From Phoenix dactylifera (taxonomy: Eukaryota; Streptophyta; Magnoliopsida; Arecales; Arecaceae), in contig NC_052397.1 in NCBI RefSeq assembly GCF_009389715.1, positions 16,874,129 through 16,938,128 of the forward strand: 64,000 nt of DNA, read 5' to 3'. The notes under the pieces are model-generated. The model ran no database searches. It saw nothing but the letters and a program-made list of their open reading frames with translations, and was not told the DNA's origin. Positions 36,707-49,614 of the stretch are shown here, piece by piece (positions within the stretch are counted from its first letter, which is position 1; each line of letters starts with the position of its first letter). The translations under genes and the position numbers were made by a program.

Positions 36707-36857
36707 AAAAAATTATTAGATGAACCAGGTCCATCATGGACCTAGAAGGAAATCATCATAGCGTGTGTTGCTTTTTATTCTTTTTATATGTAATAACAAT
36801 ATGTGTTAGGATGATTTCATCCTAGGTCTATGATGGATCTAGTCCACTTAATAATTT
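36707..36857. mobile_element. MITE with near-complete inverted symmetry (about 150 bp)
   Basis: AAATTATTAGATGAACCAGG / TCCATCATGGACCTAG at the left pairs with CTAGGTCTATGATGGA / CTAGTCCACTTAATAATTT at the right. About 48-bp arms with several mismatches leave a short AT-rich loop. Confidence 0.7.
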
Positions 36858-37338
36858 CTAAGCAAGGGGAGACAATGGCCCACTCTGCATTTCGATCAAA
36901 AAGATAAATAGGTTAGGGTAAGCTCAAAGGTAGAATCTATAGCCCAAGTTACTCTAATCTTAGACAAGACTTGTGAGCCAAATAGCTTGGAATTAATACC
37001 AATGGGTCAGTGCTAAGTCCCAGATGTAAGATCAAAAATATATGATTCTTAGAAATTGAATAAGCAATAATGCGCAAATAATAGACAAGCATATGCAGCA
37101 AAAGGCAAGCTGATTGGATTCAAATACATCAACAAAAGAGTCAAATGTGGATCTAAATTTTAGACTTGAAGCCAATTAGCTCAGATGCAAGAGTAGAACT
37201 AATCCAACCCAACCCACTTCCAAGCCCTAACCTAGATAATATGCCAGCAACATAGTTTGAGCCTTAAACCACTCCCAAGAGCAAGCCTCATAAAAGGGGC
37301 GCCAACAAACTAAACTAAAAGCTATTTCACAAGCTCTC

Positions 37339-37370
<32 letters not shown>

Positions 37371-38098
37371 TTTGTCCGTCCATCTATCCATCTGTCATAT
37401 ACCTTCATATATAAAGGAATAACGTGAGCATCATGGGAGGACTTCTCATACAAGTATTAATTTGGTTATGCACTACTTGGATGCTTACACAAGATCAAAG
37501 AATCCAAAGAATATCTTCAGCCTTACCTTTTTTTATATAAGACCTTAGACTGCTACAATAATAATTGTTAAAATATTTATAGAAGAAGAGAAAAATAAGA
37601 GTAAAGAGAGAAAAAGAAATGATTTTAATTCTTTGTTCCATCATATTCAGTACATCTCAGGGATTATATATACTTGTATACAAACTCCAGACAAAGAAAA
37701 TAATATAGGCTGATATAGGATCACACTAATAATGAAAAAATATTACTAACTATAAGGTGTTATGTGATCTCTAATAAAAAAAATAATATAGATTGATACA
37801 GAACATGTTAATAAAAAAATATTATGAGCGATGCAGGTTGTTACCTAATCTCTAAGATTATGCTAATAGCAGAACACGAGCTATAAGAAGACACTTGCAA
37901 GCAATAAGAAGAAAATAATTAAGAACTCGGAAGCAACTATAGTTAATCCACACATGATCTCGTCCTTTTTTTTATTTATGTTTGTGATTACATGCAATAT
38001 ATTTTTGAACAGTAACTATCCATGCTGAAATCTAACAAGGTAGTACATAAGATCTCAACTCATATGAAATGGTTCTTGTACTAAACCGTCACCATCCT
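36858..38098. other. Intergenic, no gene recognised
   Basis: Contains the CT microsatellite at 37334-37369 and AT-rich DNA downstream of the Ole e 1-like gene. Confidence 0.5.
37334..37369. repeat. (CT)n microsatellite
   Basis: Eighteen CT steps with a single CC interruption. Confidence 0.95.
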
Positions 38099-41000
38099 TC
38101 ACCACGCGCTTTCCATGTCATTGTACCCGTTCTCCAAGCACTCCTGAGAAGGTCTAGTTCTGCAGCTCAACCGTACAACTCCAGCAGTATAGACACGGAT
38201 GCTATTTCCAACCGAAGACAATTTTATTCCCTTGTGGTTCATTTCTGACATTTGCCTGCAACATGAGTTCTTGGGCATTCTTAGGACCCTGATAACGCAA
38301 TCCTCTTCCAGTGGGATTGCATGGAGATGGGAAGGGACGTCGATGATGAATTCTCCATACTCGTCTGCCATTCCATACGCCCAGTTAGTTTTCCTCCTCC
38401 TTTCTTCAGTTTTGCATGCAATGGCTACCTTTGCACCTTCAAACCATAGACAACTTCATGTTATTTTATTGATTAGTTCATGCCAAACAAATTATATCAA
38501 GCAACCCGGCCATCCGTCACGAAATCATATTATTGCTGGAGGCCTATAAGTTTGTAAATGTTAGAGATGACAATCAGGTCGAGTCGGGTTAGATTGGATG
38601 CGGATCATATCAAAAATTTAAATATGGACCTCACTTGTTTATTAAACAAGTTATCCGACCCGATATGCATAACCTGTTTATTAAATAGATCAAATCATTT
38701 TAAATGGTTAAACATGTTGAGTAGATTTTTAACGGATTAAATATATTTAAACTAGTTAAACATGTTAAGTGGGTTAAGTTAAATAGGACATAAATGGGTT
38801 ACACAAGTTTTAAATGGGTTAAACAGTTATTAAATATATAAAATAGAATGAGTCATGGTCAAATTATTAAAATAGGTTAAATGGGTCAAAAGTCTAAACC
38901 TGAACCTGACCTATTTAAAAAAAGATTTAGATATATAGGTTGATGTATTTATGATCCAAACCGATTTAAGCCAAATCTAAATATGCTTAAAGTAGATCAT
39001 TTATGGACGAATTGCTGAGTCGGATCATAAATTGTTACTCTTAATATAGGCATCTCTTGTAGAGATTATGAGACATATAACAACTTAGAATAATGTTGCC
39101 TATTTCGTGGAAGGAGAACCTTAAGTTGGTGACTTGGTGTCTTTCGGGGAACTTTGGGGCCCATTTCTTATATATATTCTGTTTGAGGACCTTGTATCTG
39201 GTTCAATTTTCATGGTGGTGGACTTTTTAGACTGAGGAACCCCCACCGCTGAAAATGTGACATTTGTTTTGCTCAATGAATTTGGTGGAAAACATATTTT
39301 GCCCAAATTATTAAAAGAAAAGTTTGGTAGATCTTATTCCACATTTATTGTAGGTATGTATGTATGTATGTATGTATGTATATGTCTGTCTATATAGATG
39401 CACCATAATGAAATCCTTGCTTTTATCTGAACCATGCCATTTATATCTTAAAATTTGTTTTATTTTATTTTATTTTATTTTATTTTATTTTGTATGAAAA
39501 AGTTGTTGTTCCATCAAGCATTTACCTCTTCATCAGATAAGGCCTCAGCCACAATCAACTTTACATCGATTTTTTCATCATCAACAAAGCTTATTGGAAC
39601 CAAATAGAGCATGAGACCAGTAATACAAGTAATCAGCTCCATCCACAGCCATAAATACTCACTACGGCCCTCTGGTCGACCATAATATATAGTACTTGCA
39701 TATCCTATGACTTGTTTACACAATCCTTTGAATATTTTGGGAGCGCTAAAATCGGTACATGAGATGAGAGACTCAAACCAGCTTCGCTCGTGTTTACAGA
39801 GCAAGCTGAAGAAAGTGATCATCTCCAACCCAGTTTAAGACATTCCAAACAAAACTGTTTTTCTTCTCTTAGCCTCCTTCCTGAACTATCCAAACTCCTT
39901 ACCTACCATCTTCCTAATAACCTAAACTTTTGATCCCGTAGGTTTTATATAAACTAATATCAAACCAATTTCTGGCCATTTGTTAGGAATTTGTGGGACT
40001 TATAACCATGGTCAAAATTAGGCCACCCAATTAGAACAACTCACAACATCACAAACCCATGCAAGAAGCAACCACCGACACTTATCTTTTAAGCAACATG
40101 TCACTTAGGATTTCGATGGTGGTCAAGAACTTAGATATCTCTATATATTCCACCATATCAATGTCTTAAGGTAGCCTATGTGCCGTATATATATAGTTCA
40201 CCTGAGGAACAGGAATTTGTTGCAACTTCCTTACCTATATCTCATGTTTTTCCATTACGTAAAAAATATGAACTCATTCAAGGAGACTATCATCTTCACT
40301 TAATAGGAAAACACAAGCAGTGTACCACGCCTTTCACATCTCCTTTGGTTTCATAAGCCTCTGTATTAGCTCCTCTCTATGGTTGTGGAAACTACTATTA
40401 TAAAACATCTTCCGTTAAAAGAATTCAGCTCTCATCTAATATTCTGATAAAAACCCACCACCTAAACTGAAAACATCTCTAACTTCCATCCAAGCTTTAA
40501 CTTCCCCCTCTTGCTTTAAGCCGGCACCTCTCCCGGCTTATTGAGGAAGAGTATAAGTTGGCATGTCATAGCTTATTCCTACATTGATGTCACCCTTGTG
40601 TTCCTTCAATTCTACTCGGTTACAATTGATAAAGGCCATCTACCCAACAAGCATACCTAATTGATAACGATGACAAAGTCAGAGAATACTATCAAGGGCT
40701 GGAAAATGTAATTTACATAAATAGATTAAACAAATTAATTTTAACAACTTAAAAGTACACGACTGATTCATGATATATATAAGCTCTATCTAGTCCCCAC
40801 ATAATCTTTACTATCATAATGCGAAAGCCTAGGTCTTGAAGTAGCTCCACTTTTTTGGTAGGTCGTCAACTTCAGATTTATGAGATTTTTTTTTTTATTG
40901 TTTTTGTCGACAGTTGCTAGGTTAGTAGGTTGGCATCTCTCTTCTAAGATTGTGTAGTAGAGTTGTGAAACCTGGTAGTGACCCATATAAGGAGGCTCCA

Positions 41001-41898
41001 TTTTTTTTTTCCTCTTAGACACCATTTTGACTCTACGTATCGCATATGTGTAGAGCTCCGGTCTCTTTATGTTACAACTAACCCCATCATGTCCATCCCT
41101 CATTCATGTGAGAAACACCACCTGCTCCCATGCATACCTTCTAGAGCTCTGTAAACAAACTCGTGCCTCCTATTTCCAAGTTTTGCTCTTTTTCTTTAAC
41201 GAGGAGAAAAAAAGAAGAGTTCCAATTCATTCATCTTCTTCTCACATGCGCGGCACATGCCAAGCACTATTTGATTATTTTTGAGTCAACTTATATACGG
41301 TCCACTGTAAATAGTAGAGAACTTAAAAAAGAGATATGAAGGCAACAAATGATAATCCAATATAAATTGATCAATTGCTACACAACCTTTGCATTGTCCT
41401 TCTTCTTCTTCTTCTTCTTTGAGAAAAAGAGAGGCCATGCCACCCGATTTTATTATTCAAAGGAGTGAAAGTTGCATTACCTTTCTGTCTTATGAAAAAA
41501 ATAGGAAGAAAGAAGAAGAAATGAAAAGAAAAGAAGACAGAACAAGGGGATAGTTATCTCCTTGTATATTGATCTGACATTGTTATTCAAAATTAATGTT
41601 GATGATAAACATGATCATGAACTTATCGATTAATGTGAGTAAATTCATGACAAAGTTGATCCATGGGCTGACCTCGGACATGGGAAGAGAGGAGGTGGGA
41701 CCCGGGTTGCAAGCAGGCGTCGCAGAGAATGGTGCCGGTGATCAGCACGGATGAGAGCCTCTCCTCCCCGTAGCCGGCCTGGTGCACGAGCTCCGCACGT
41801 GAGAGCTGCATGGGCATCTCTGCGGAGCCCAGGAAGAGGGGAAGGAAGAGCAACGCGGCCACCACCAAGATGGAGGCGCCTCGGAAGTCGTGCACCAT
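38099..41898 (-). CDS. Pollen Ole e 1-like secreted protein (187 aa, 2 exons)
   Basis: Exon 1 (41673-41898) gives MVHDFRGASILVVAALLFLP then LFLGSA, a signal peptide of about 26 residues, followed by SVLITGTILCDACLQPG and SSHVR. A glycine codon is split across the 3,236-bp GT-AG intron. Exon 2 (38099-38436) continues AKVAIACKTEERRRKTNWAYG and then DEYGEFIIDVPSHLHAIP, CVIRVLRMPKNSCCRQ, GIKLSSVGNSIRVYTAGVVRL. This is the Ole e 1/extensin-like fold pattern: a beta-barrel secreted protein with disulfide cysteines (LCDAC, IACK, DCVIRV, SCCRQ) and the YTAG-type C-terminal strand. Family members are apoplastic; biochemical roles are mostly unknown, with reported links to pollen tubes and root hairs. 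Both exons are open and spliced in frame, so it looks functional despite a transposon relic in the intron. Confidence 0.88.
38562..39043. mobile_element. Decayed hAT relic in the Ole e 1-like intron
   Basis: TAGAGATGACAATCAGGTCG at the left and TTGTTACTCTTA at the right are diverged versions of the TAGGGGTGGCAA termini of the hAT at 32567. The interior has the same AAACAGGTTA/GGGTTAAAC-type words. No 8-bp duplication is retained, consistent with age. Confidence 0.6.
39354..39382. repeat. (GTAT)n microsatellite
   Basis: Seven GTAT units. Confidence 0.95.
39457..39491. repeat. (TTTTA)n microsatellite
   Basis: Seven five-base units, perfect. Confidence 0.95.
39514..39828 (-). other. Unrecognised 104-codon open frame inside the Ole e 1-like intron
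   Basis: Reads MEMITFFSLLCKHERSWFES and later GLMLYLVPISFVDDEKIDVK, ending SDEEVNA. The segment is more GC-rich than its surroundings, and GAG|GTAAAT before the stop could act as a donor. I recognise no family. It may be a remnant exon of something else or chance. Confidence 0.2.
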
Positions 41899-41970
41899 CT
41901 TTTTGCTTCTTTTCTTTGGCTCTTTGGTTTCTTGGTTGGATGGCTCGAAGCGAGACCCCATGCCGAGTGG

Positions 41971-41978
41971 TATATATA
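41971..41978 (-). promoter_or_regulatory. TATA box of the Ole e 1-like gene
   Basis: On the minus strand TCTATATATACC lies about 75 bp before the ATG, implying a 5' UTR near 45 nt. Confidence 0.65.
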
Positions 41979-42220
41979 GAAATGGATATGGGCTTCCCAA
42001 ATGCCCTGACTTGTTTCTACAACTACAAGAATAGCCCTGGGTTGTCTTCTGATGTTGGCATGCTAATGGGCCTTCCTTTGTGAGTCGGGTACATAAGAGT
42101 AGGTATAAAAACTTCGCTTGGAGACCAACGAGATCCAATTTTGCAACCACTCCAACTAATTAATAGAAAGATGATAATGCCCTTGCTTAACAAGGTCACA
42201 TAAATTGACACAGATGCAAG

Positions 42221-42878
42221 TAAAGCTGCAAATGAGTCAAGTTGATTCATGACCTGACCCACTCCACTTTAGTTAGATCCGACCTAACCTATCCTTGAAG
42301 ACCAATGGAGTCTGATCGAGTTCGAATATTAGATCCGTTCCATATTTTAGATCAAGTTTAGATCTCATAAATTTTAAACAAACCTAACCCACAGCAAAAA
42401 GTATCCCAAGTCATTTCTTTTATTCCTCGGTTAAGAAACAGGTGCTTAAATAATCAAGCTATATTAAGAAAGGCCAATTTTTTAGGTTGTTAACCTCTTG
42501 AAGCATATCGTAATTCTAGATAAACATTAATTTGCGAAGCTATGACCATGTTGGCAAACAATTTTATAGTAGTCAAAATTCAGTTTGATTCAGAAGTAAG
42601 ACTAAAATTTTGTTAGTAAACAAATCTAGGCTTGGACCCGAAACATACCCGATGTGAACTCGATCCATATCCAAATATTTTAGGTTAGGTTCGGGATATA
42701 CATAACCCCAACTAGATTTGAACGACTCCTAGGTCTAAAATATTTTCTATGTATCTAACCCAACTCGACTCGATCATCTATTAGATGGGGTTTGGATCCA
42801 ATATAAAGACCGTACATGAAATTAGCTTGGGCCAGGGTCAAGCATGCCTCGGTCCTATCAGGCCCATTTGTAGTCCTA
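42221..42878. mobile_element. Non-autonomous hAT element, 658 bp, with perfect 8-bp target duplication
   Basis: The left end is TAAAGCTGCAAATGAG; the right end is the complement of TAGGACTACAAATGGG. The octamer GATGCAAG flanks both sides (42213-42220 and 42879-42886). The interior is AT-rich with GACCTAACC/ACCCGA words and no coding sequence. Confidence 0.85.
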
Positions 42879-42886
42879 GATGCAAG

Positions 42887-43724
42887 TAGATTGGCATGGC
42901 CTATTCAGGATCAATAACTGACTCAAAAATAATCGTGTTCCAATTAGCAATGAAATTTTGAATTAAACTTGGAAAAAGAAAAAAAAATGACCATTTTCAA
43001 AATATGGGTCCAATATCTAACACCAGGCATCTTATACATCCAGTCCAAAACTAGCACAGACTCGCATAAAATTAATACATTGCATATTTCACAGCCCTTC
43101 TTAAAAAACGAGAAACTAGTGTACTTAGTTTACTAAGTACATATGCTCATTAGTTTGTTGGCTGGATATATTTATATATGCTTGTCAATCAAATCTCATG
43201 CAAAATATATGGCCATCGGTAATGTCTACAAGTTGGTGAATCATTATTTTCTTGCATGATATCTTTATAATATACATAAAATATTTGATTTATTTTTAAA
43301 TTTTATTTTTCCCTTGGATTACTTGCAATCTAATTTTATCTGAAAATTTTAAAAGATCAATAAAATATATAACAAATTGATTGAATTCAACTGAAAAATG
43401 GAGTAAGTATATTCAACTTTTGACTTGATTCAAAGATTAATCAGATTTAGGATGTGCCAATTCCAAGTCCAACTTGACTTGCTTACACTCCCCAGTATAT
43501 GATATCTAATAATAAAATGCTAAACAAATCTATATCCTTGTTTTGCAGCAAGCCGTCGAAATTCGAAAAGGAAACACTAGAACGACTATAATTATAAAAA
43601 GTAGAGCTCAGAGTACTGCAGTTTGCAATAGGTATCGTGAAATAGCAATGGAGGAACTAGCTTTCTTTTTTTTTTTCTCTCACTGTTTGAATGAGAGGGG
43701 ACTCCACCCAAAGAGCAAAGTTTG
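42887..43724. other. Intergenic, nothing recognised
   Basis: AT-rich; the open frame at 43543-43725 has no domain. Confidence 0.5.
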
Positions 43725-43860
43725 ACATAATGGTAAGGATACTTTATTACGACTTAGGTGTTATAGGTTTAGAATATGAAAATTGCCTCTCCGTAAGTGG
43801 ACTTCTCAGTGGCAGGAGCCTCATGCACTGAAAGAGGACCCTTAACATATATAATTATAC
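43725..43860 (+). mobile_element. Possible tRNA-derived SINE
   Basis: CATAATGGTAAGGATAC and GGTGTTATAGGTTTAGAATA could be decayed pol III A and B boxes. They are followed by GCCTCTCCGTAAG and GGCAGGAGCCTCATGCACTG, words common in plant SINE bodies. Ends and target duplications were not defined. Confidence 0.4.
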
Positions 43861-45540
43861 CAAGGAGAGACTCGAATACAGATCATTGGGATAATACCTA
43901 GGTCATAGCAAAGTATCTAATTTGTGTCAAAAGGTACATTGTTCACCTTTTCTTTTCGCCATTCTTGAATTTAGATGATATGGCATGACTATATGCTACA
44001 ATGGTATGGAGGTCTTGCACACCTATTTGGTAGGTGCTCATAGCGAGGAGGAAGAGTTGAGTGCCCCTTCATGTGGTTAGGAGTCCATCATCCATTGCAA
44101 GCTATAAATAGACTAGATATGGTCCCCTCCACCACCATGGACCAGTGAATTGTAATGTGCACAAACCAAAATATTGGGTGCAACATTCCCAAAATAGGCA
44201 GCCACCGCCCCTTTTTATCCTCTCAAGGCTGAACTTCCCGAAGCACAAAAACCATGGATCCGAGATCTTCCTCATATTTAAACCCATTTTGTACAACGTT
44301 AGCCGAGCATGCTTGCTCATTTAGGGCTCATACGACTCTCCTTTACATGGCCAGCTTAGCAACATGCCGACAAGTGTCACGATCATCACACATCGACTTT
44401 CCATGCATGCTTCTCTAGCTTTCTAAGTCGGCCCTTAATTGTAGGAAAATTTCCACTAGTTGTAAAAAAAAAATCAGATAATTAGCGATAATCAGCTAAT
44501 ATATCATGCATGCAAAACTTGCACTCACACCATATTAGTAAGAATCTCCGATGCAATTAATGCTTCAAGCTACGCTAAATAGGAACCGTTTTTCATCCTC
44601 CTCGATTGCTTAACATAATCCTCTTTCTAATGATCTGAAGGGAGAATTACACTAGATAGCAATAATCTTCTTTATCTTTTATTGCGATGCAAGTAGACTA
44701 AAAGTCTAGATAATTAAGCATGATATATACTTGCCTTGGAAGAAATTAATAACGCATTTATCTTTCGTTAAATAGCGGTAGCACTTTTAAAATTACATAT
44801 TCTATAGTTGTTTGATCAAACCCTTATAACCAATGCATATTGAAAGGAGATTAGAAAAGGAGTATTAGAGTCTTAAACGCGACGACTGCAGATTTCCTAC
44901 ATGCCTAGCCTATTCGAAGAAAAGGAAAAACAAATAATAAGACCGAAAAAATGTAGGATAGTTCTTAAAAAGAAAAAAAATTAAAAGAAAAGAGGTAGGA
45001 AATTACCAACGCACTTTCACATAGATTTTGAAGTACGTGGAAAAGGTTGCCCTAGTTAGTTATTACATGTGAAAGAGGCCAGGAGCTCAAACACCTTTGA
45101 GAATTGGGCATCACTGCAGTTTTCTATGAGTTAATGGGTGTTTTTGTTTGGGCAATTCTTAATCTCCCATAGAAGGAAGGGGGAGGTGAAAAGATGGTGG
45201 TAACAACCATTGGTTGGTTGCCTAACTTCCCTATCACTCACCTCTTATATCACAAAACATCCATGTGTTTAGATTTGAAACATGTCTAAGTGTTAGCAAT
45301 CTTAAAATATAAGAAAGACCCTCTCCAGTTTCGAAGTCTGTCTCCAACGTTCCTCAGAAGTCACTTATTGATGGAGTAGCCAATTCCTACATTCCATTGA
45401 TTCTGTCAAGAGTCTTTGTTAGGACACCATCGTACTTACCCATCAGTCGGCTCTGTCTTGATTTTGAATGATCTACAAAGTAATATTTGTAATCTAGATT
45501 TGCTTTGGGGTTAATTGCCAAAGTTTTTCTTATATATTTA
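43861..45540. other. Intergenic, no gene recognised
   Basis: A TATA-like TATAAATA occurs at 44103, but the ATG downstream opens only a two-codon frame. No domain was seen in the 44102-44320 (-) open frame. Confidence 0.5.
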
Positions 45541-45977
45541 TGGAACAACTCAGAACCTCATCCAAAAAGACTACCCGGAAGATATTTTTTAGGTTCCTTA
45601 GTCCTGTATAGGTACCCAAGATCTCTTCGACGAATAACTAATATACGACTAAATACGCGCCTTCACAGATCCTTACATACTCTCTCCTTTAAACTCTGAC
45701 GTCCTCGTCAGACTAAGAGTCCAAATCCATTCAAATCTAATCATAAGTACCACGATCGGCCTATGATCAGTCTCAACGAGCCCGTGTTGTAGTGTTTCCT
45801 AATCTACATGGGTCTTGTGCCAGGTCCGCTCTAATATTATTTGTCACAACCTAAGATTTCACCCAAAATAGCGAGTCGGAAGATATTATTTGGATTTTTT
45901 AGTTATGTATAAGTACCCAAAATCTTTTCGGCGAATAACTGATGTAGGACTAACACACGCCCGCACGAGTCCTCACA
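45541..45977 (-). mobile_element. TRIM retrotransposon, 437 bp, with 5-bp target duplication ATTTA
   Basis: Direct terminal repeats of about 136 bp (45541-45677 and 45842-45977) share AGTCCTGTATAGGTACCCAA, TCTTTTCGGCGAATAACTGA and GACTAACACACGC-type words and enclose only about 165 bp. ATTTA flanks both ends (45536-45540 and 45978-45982). Next to the right repeat, GCTCTAATATTA is a decayed complement of TGGTATCAGAGC, the initiator-Met tRNA primer-binding site, so the element reads on the minus strand. It is too short to encode anything. Confidence 0.82.
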
Positions 45978-45982
45978 ATTTA

Positions 45983-48900
45983 TATAGGCTCCAATAACTG
46001 CCGCTAGAATAATTTTATTTTACATCAAAGAAACCTCTACATGTTGTTGTGAGGATCCACACAGAAATGTCTTTAGTTCTACATCCTGGATATATTGGGG
46101 AGCTCTTGGTATTTATAGAGCCAAAAATCCTAATCTGATCCATTCCTTCAAATCAAGCTTGAGCTTGATTCAATGTTGATATTCAACTGATTCAAATATT
46201 TAGATTTAGAAAATAATAATATTTAATCAGAAAACATAAATATAGAAAATTATTAAATATACTATGAGATGCTCTCTTGCTCCATGAGAGTTTAACCAAG
46301 TATTGAATCAGCTTTAATTTATATGATCGCAAATATTACATATGTATTGATATGAATGTATTATATATCTATATATAAATATATGTGTATATGTATGCAT
46401 ATGATATAACATTTTTTAGCCTTACAGAGTTGAGCCTGATCAATCCTATTAATTTCATGACTTTGCATGAAATTAATTTCAAGCTAGTGAAGTGAGTTCA
46501 AGTATGGTTCAAATAAATCTGAAACAAGCCTTATTATTCTAGCTAAGCTGAAGCTTCCTAATCTATTGATAACTCTATCTATACCCTTATCAATCAACTG
46601 TGGCACAAGTAAGGTCAGACTGGAAATTCATTAGAATATAAAACTTCAAGGTTGGTAAATAACACTATGCAAGAAACTAATGAAAATGGGTATTATCTGA
46701 GCCTCTATTTGATTGTTTGCAGCATAAATTGCAGTCGTTTTTATCATGCCCTTCACATGTTTAAAAAAAAAGTTAAAAAAAATATTAGATTCAAGCCCCT
46801 CTTCTCATCACTTGAGCTGAGAAAAGTTTTCAATTAAAATCTAGAAGGTGACTTTCCACTATACAAAAAAAAAGAAAAAAAAAGGAAAAAAAATTGAAGA
46901 GATTTATGATTGAAACTGATAATGTATTTAATATTTCTTTTTTAGGGTCTCATTTTAGATTGCTCGAGCAGAAGATCCTATTCTTCCTTGTTAATCTGGT
47001 TCTACCTTGGTTACATATAATGAAGTTTTCAGCCAGTTACTTCTTCTCTGAGATATTCTCTTGGAAGTCAAATATGATTGGAGCACATTATGTCATGCTT
47101 GCTATTCAACTATCATACAGTCCTGGAAAGGAAAAAAAACTGTAGAATAGATCAGCCCCGCCTTCGATGTGTGTCTCAGCTGCAATCAGCCTCTTTAATG
47201 ACTGAATGATTGCAACTTTATTTTTTTCAGCTACAACTCGTGTTTGTCCTCTTATGCCTTCTAGCAAATTGTATTATGCTTTAGAGGAGGTACCAGACTT
47301 GGTATGAAATTGGTTGTTTTTGTTTCAAAAACTCTCTTAAGCTTATGTGAAATTTGGAGTTTGTGGCCATTTTGGATTCTTGTGCTTTTTCTCGAAAATC
47401 TTTGTGAAATTGCTTAGAACTTTTAGGGAGTGAATGCTCCTGCTTGTTGGTCTAGATAAGATTCTTTTCTCCACTGCTTCTTCTTACGAGTATCAATATT
47501 CTCTATCTTGATTATCAGACACTTGGTTTGAAACCATTTAGCTTCTTTTTCTTGCATCTGTTCCTCTCCTTTTGCCTTCTTTTACATCATCAAAAAGATA
47601 AAGGCAAAACTTTTTCCCTTTTATCTTATTTTCCTGTGAAATAAAAGGAGTGGTAGTCTCATTTCCTCCACTCACACTTCAAAAAAAGAAATGAATGGAG
47701 AAGTTTCTTTTGAAAAAGTTCATAGGAACATTCTCTTAGGGCCCATGATGTTTGATATATTAGATGCACAATCGACAGTGCGTCATATATAAACACGAAC
47801 AACATGATAGGGCTGGACCTCCACCATTAAATTCTGTAGGTTCTGAATCCAATAGCAAAAGGACATAGATATCATGAGAGGATATAAAGCCATATCTATG
47901 CCCATCATTATAAGCACAAACAAGAGACAAAGCCCTTGAAACAAGATAATTAAAATCATATCGCCAAAGCAAGCCAAGGAATAGACAGAAAGGTTGCCGA
48001 TCTCCCTCCATCAAGTGACTCCTCATGATCTTATATCACTTTACATCTCCGAAACAAGTCGGCCATTTAACTGACCTATTACTCGGTTTGGACACATCAC
48101 GACTGAGTTCTCTGATCAGTTCCATGAACTCTTAGTCAGACCTGAGATATGATAAACTTATTAGGTAAGTGATAATGGATAGCTATTTTAATTTCAAACT
48201 AGAACAGTTCATACGAGATGGGCTATATTATAAGTTTTTCAAACTTCGCAACAAAAAAAAAAAAAAAAAACTTTTTCAAACTAAAACAGTTGACATGAGA
48301 TGGGCGGTATTATAGCTAATCTTCCTTTACTCTCTTTATCATCACTCTGTGCTCCTACTTCTGACATTATAATAAAAAATCTCGGAATCTAGTGCAGGGT
48401 TGAGGGGTTCTTATTGAAATCCGAAATAGAGCTGCTGCAGGCTGAGAGATGTTGTTGCAGCAGAAACAGGTAAACTGTCATGCCTGGCATCTGCGTTTAC
48501 TTACAGAGGGATGGTTAAAAACTTCAGTTTTTTACATGGGTTCTGTGTGAGTAGCAGAGAATTATCAATAGAAAAGGATTCTCTTAGGTGGATCTTTAAG
48601 CAAGCAGACAGAAGCAGGTGGATGCTTGGAGATTTCTTTTCAGGTAATTGTTGTGCTAGGCTGATGATCCTCACCTTGTTTTGACTTGGAAAAAAAAAAA
48701 TGAAAGAAATAGAAAATTTTATGTACACATTCATGATATATGATGTGGAAAATGGTGTTTTTCAGTGATGGGCTGCCTAAAAAAAATTAACAATCGTTGC
48801 AGAGAGTTTTGGAAAAAATTATAAAAAATTAGTTCCTTTTTGTATGCCATTTCTTTTGACTTCTCTAATGGAGTCTTGGAGGGAAAGTGCCATGTGGTAA

Positions 48901-49303
48901 CCTGCTATCCCTGCACATGGCCTCCCTAACTTCTAAGCCATTGGAGTTCAGAAATCTATACCCACACCTTTGATTCTCCCAAGAGAATCGGAGGCATTAA
49001 AAAAGGACCAGATGTTGTTAGTGTCTCAGGTGTGGGGAAGAGTAAAATGTCAAAAGGAAAAGAAAAAAAAAGAAACCATTTTTTGCGGAGCAATGGGGAA
49101 GGTGAAGAAAGTAAACAAGCCCAACAATTTCAATGCACTTCCAAAGAGAAATAGAGCCCACCTATTTACAGATTTTCCTGTTGGTCTGTCTTCTTCTCTG
49201 CAAGTAGTTTCTCAGTTTATATTCTTTTTATGATCTCTGAGCTACTTTAACGGATACTAATCCTCCTCTTTGCCTTCCTCCTCCACCTTCCAGTTCAAAT
49301 GCC
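45983..49303. other. Intergenic, no gene recognised
   Basis: AT-rich with poly-A runs (46864-46892, 48249-48270). Open frames at 46894-47145 and 47760-48026 lack domains. 49000-49303 is upstream of the gene at 49615. Confidence 0.5.
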
Positions 49304-49310
49304 TATAAAT
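49304..49310 (+). promoter_or_regulatory. TATA box of the 49615 gene
   Basis: CCTATAAATATCC, 311 bp before the ATG, with a CT-rich leader downstream. The 5' UTR would be about 280 nt if unspliced. Confidence 0.55.
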
Positions 49311-49614
49311 ATCCTTCTCTGGATCTTACTCAAGTACAACTCACAACATACACTTATAAGAGACTCACCACCTAAGAATTCTATTCTTTTTGGTCTTTCC
49401 TTTCCTGCAGGTGTTCTGGTTACGTCCGCTGCTGCATCCCACATGTGTTGAATAAGAGAAGGAAGAAGAAGAAAAGGAGGAACAAAGGAGCAGCTGAGAG
49501 TTGTGACTCCAGATGGTTTCTTCTTGTCCTCTTGTCTGTAGCAACACCTGTTAAGAGTTCTTTGCGACTTTCCTCTACCTGGTTTAATAAAATTTCTACC
49601 ATTCTCTACTTCTC

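Noticed and set aside
44100..44330. Candidate small gene after a TATAAATA box
   Set aside because: The first ATG downstream opens a frame of only two codons, and no splice signals rescue it.
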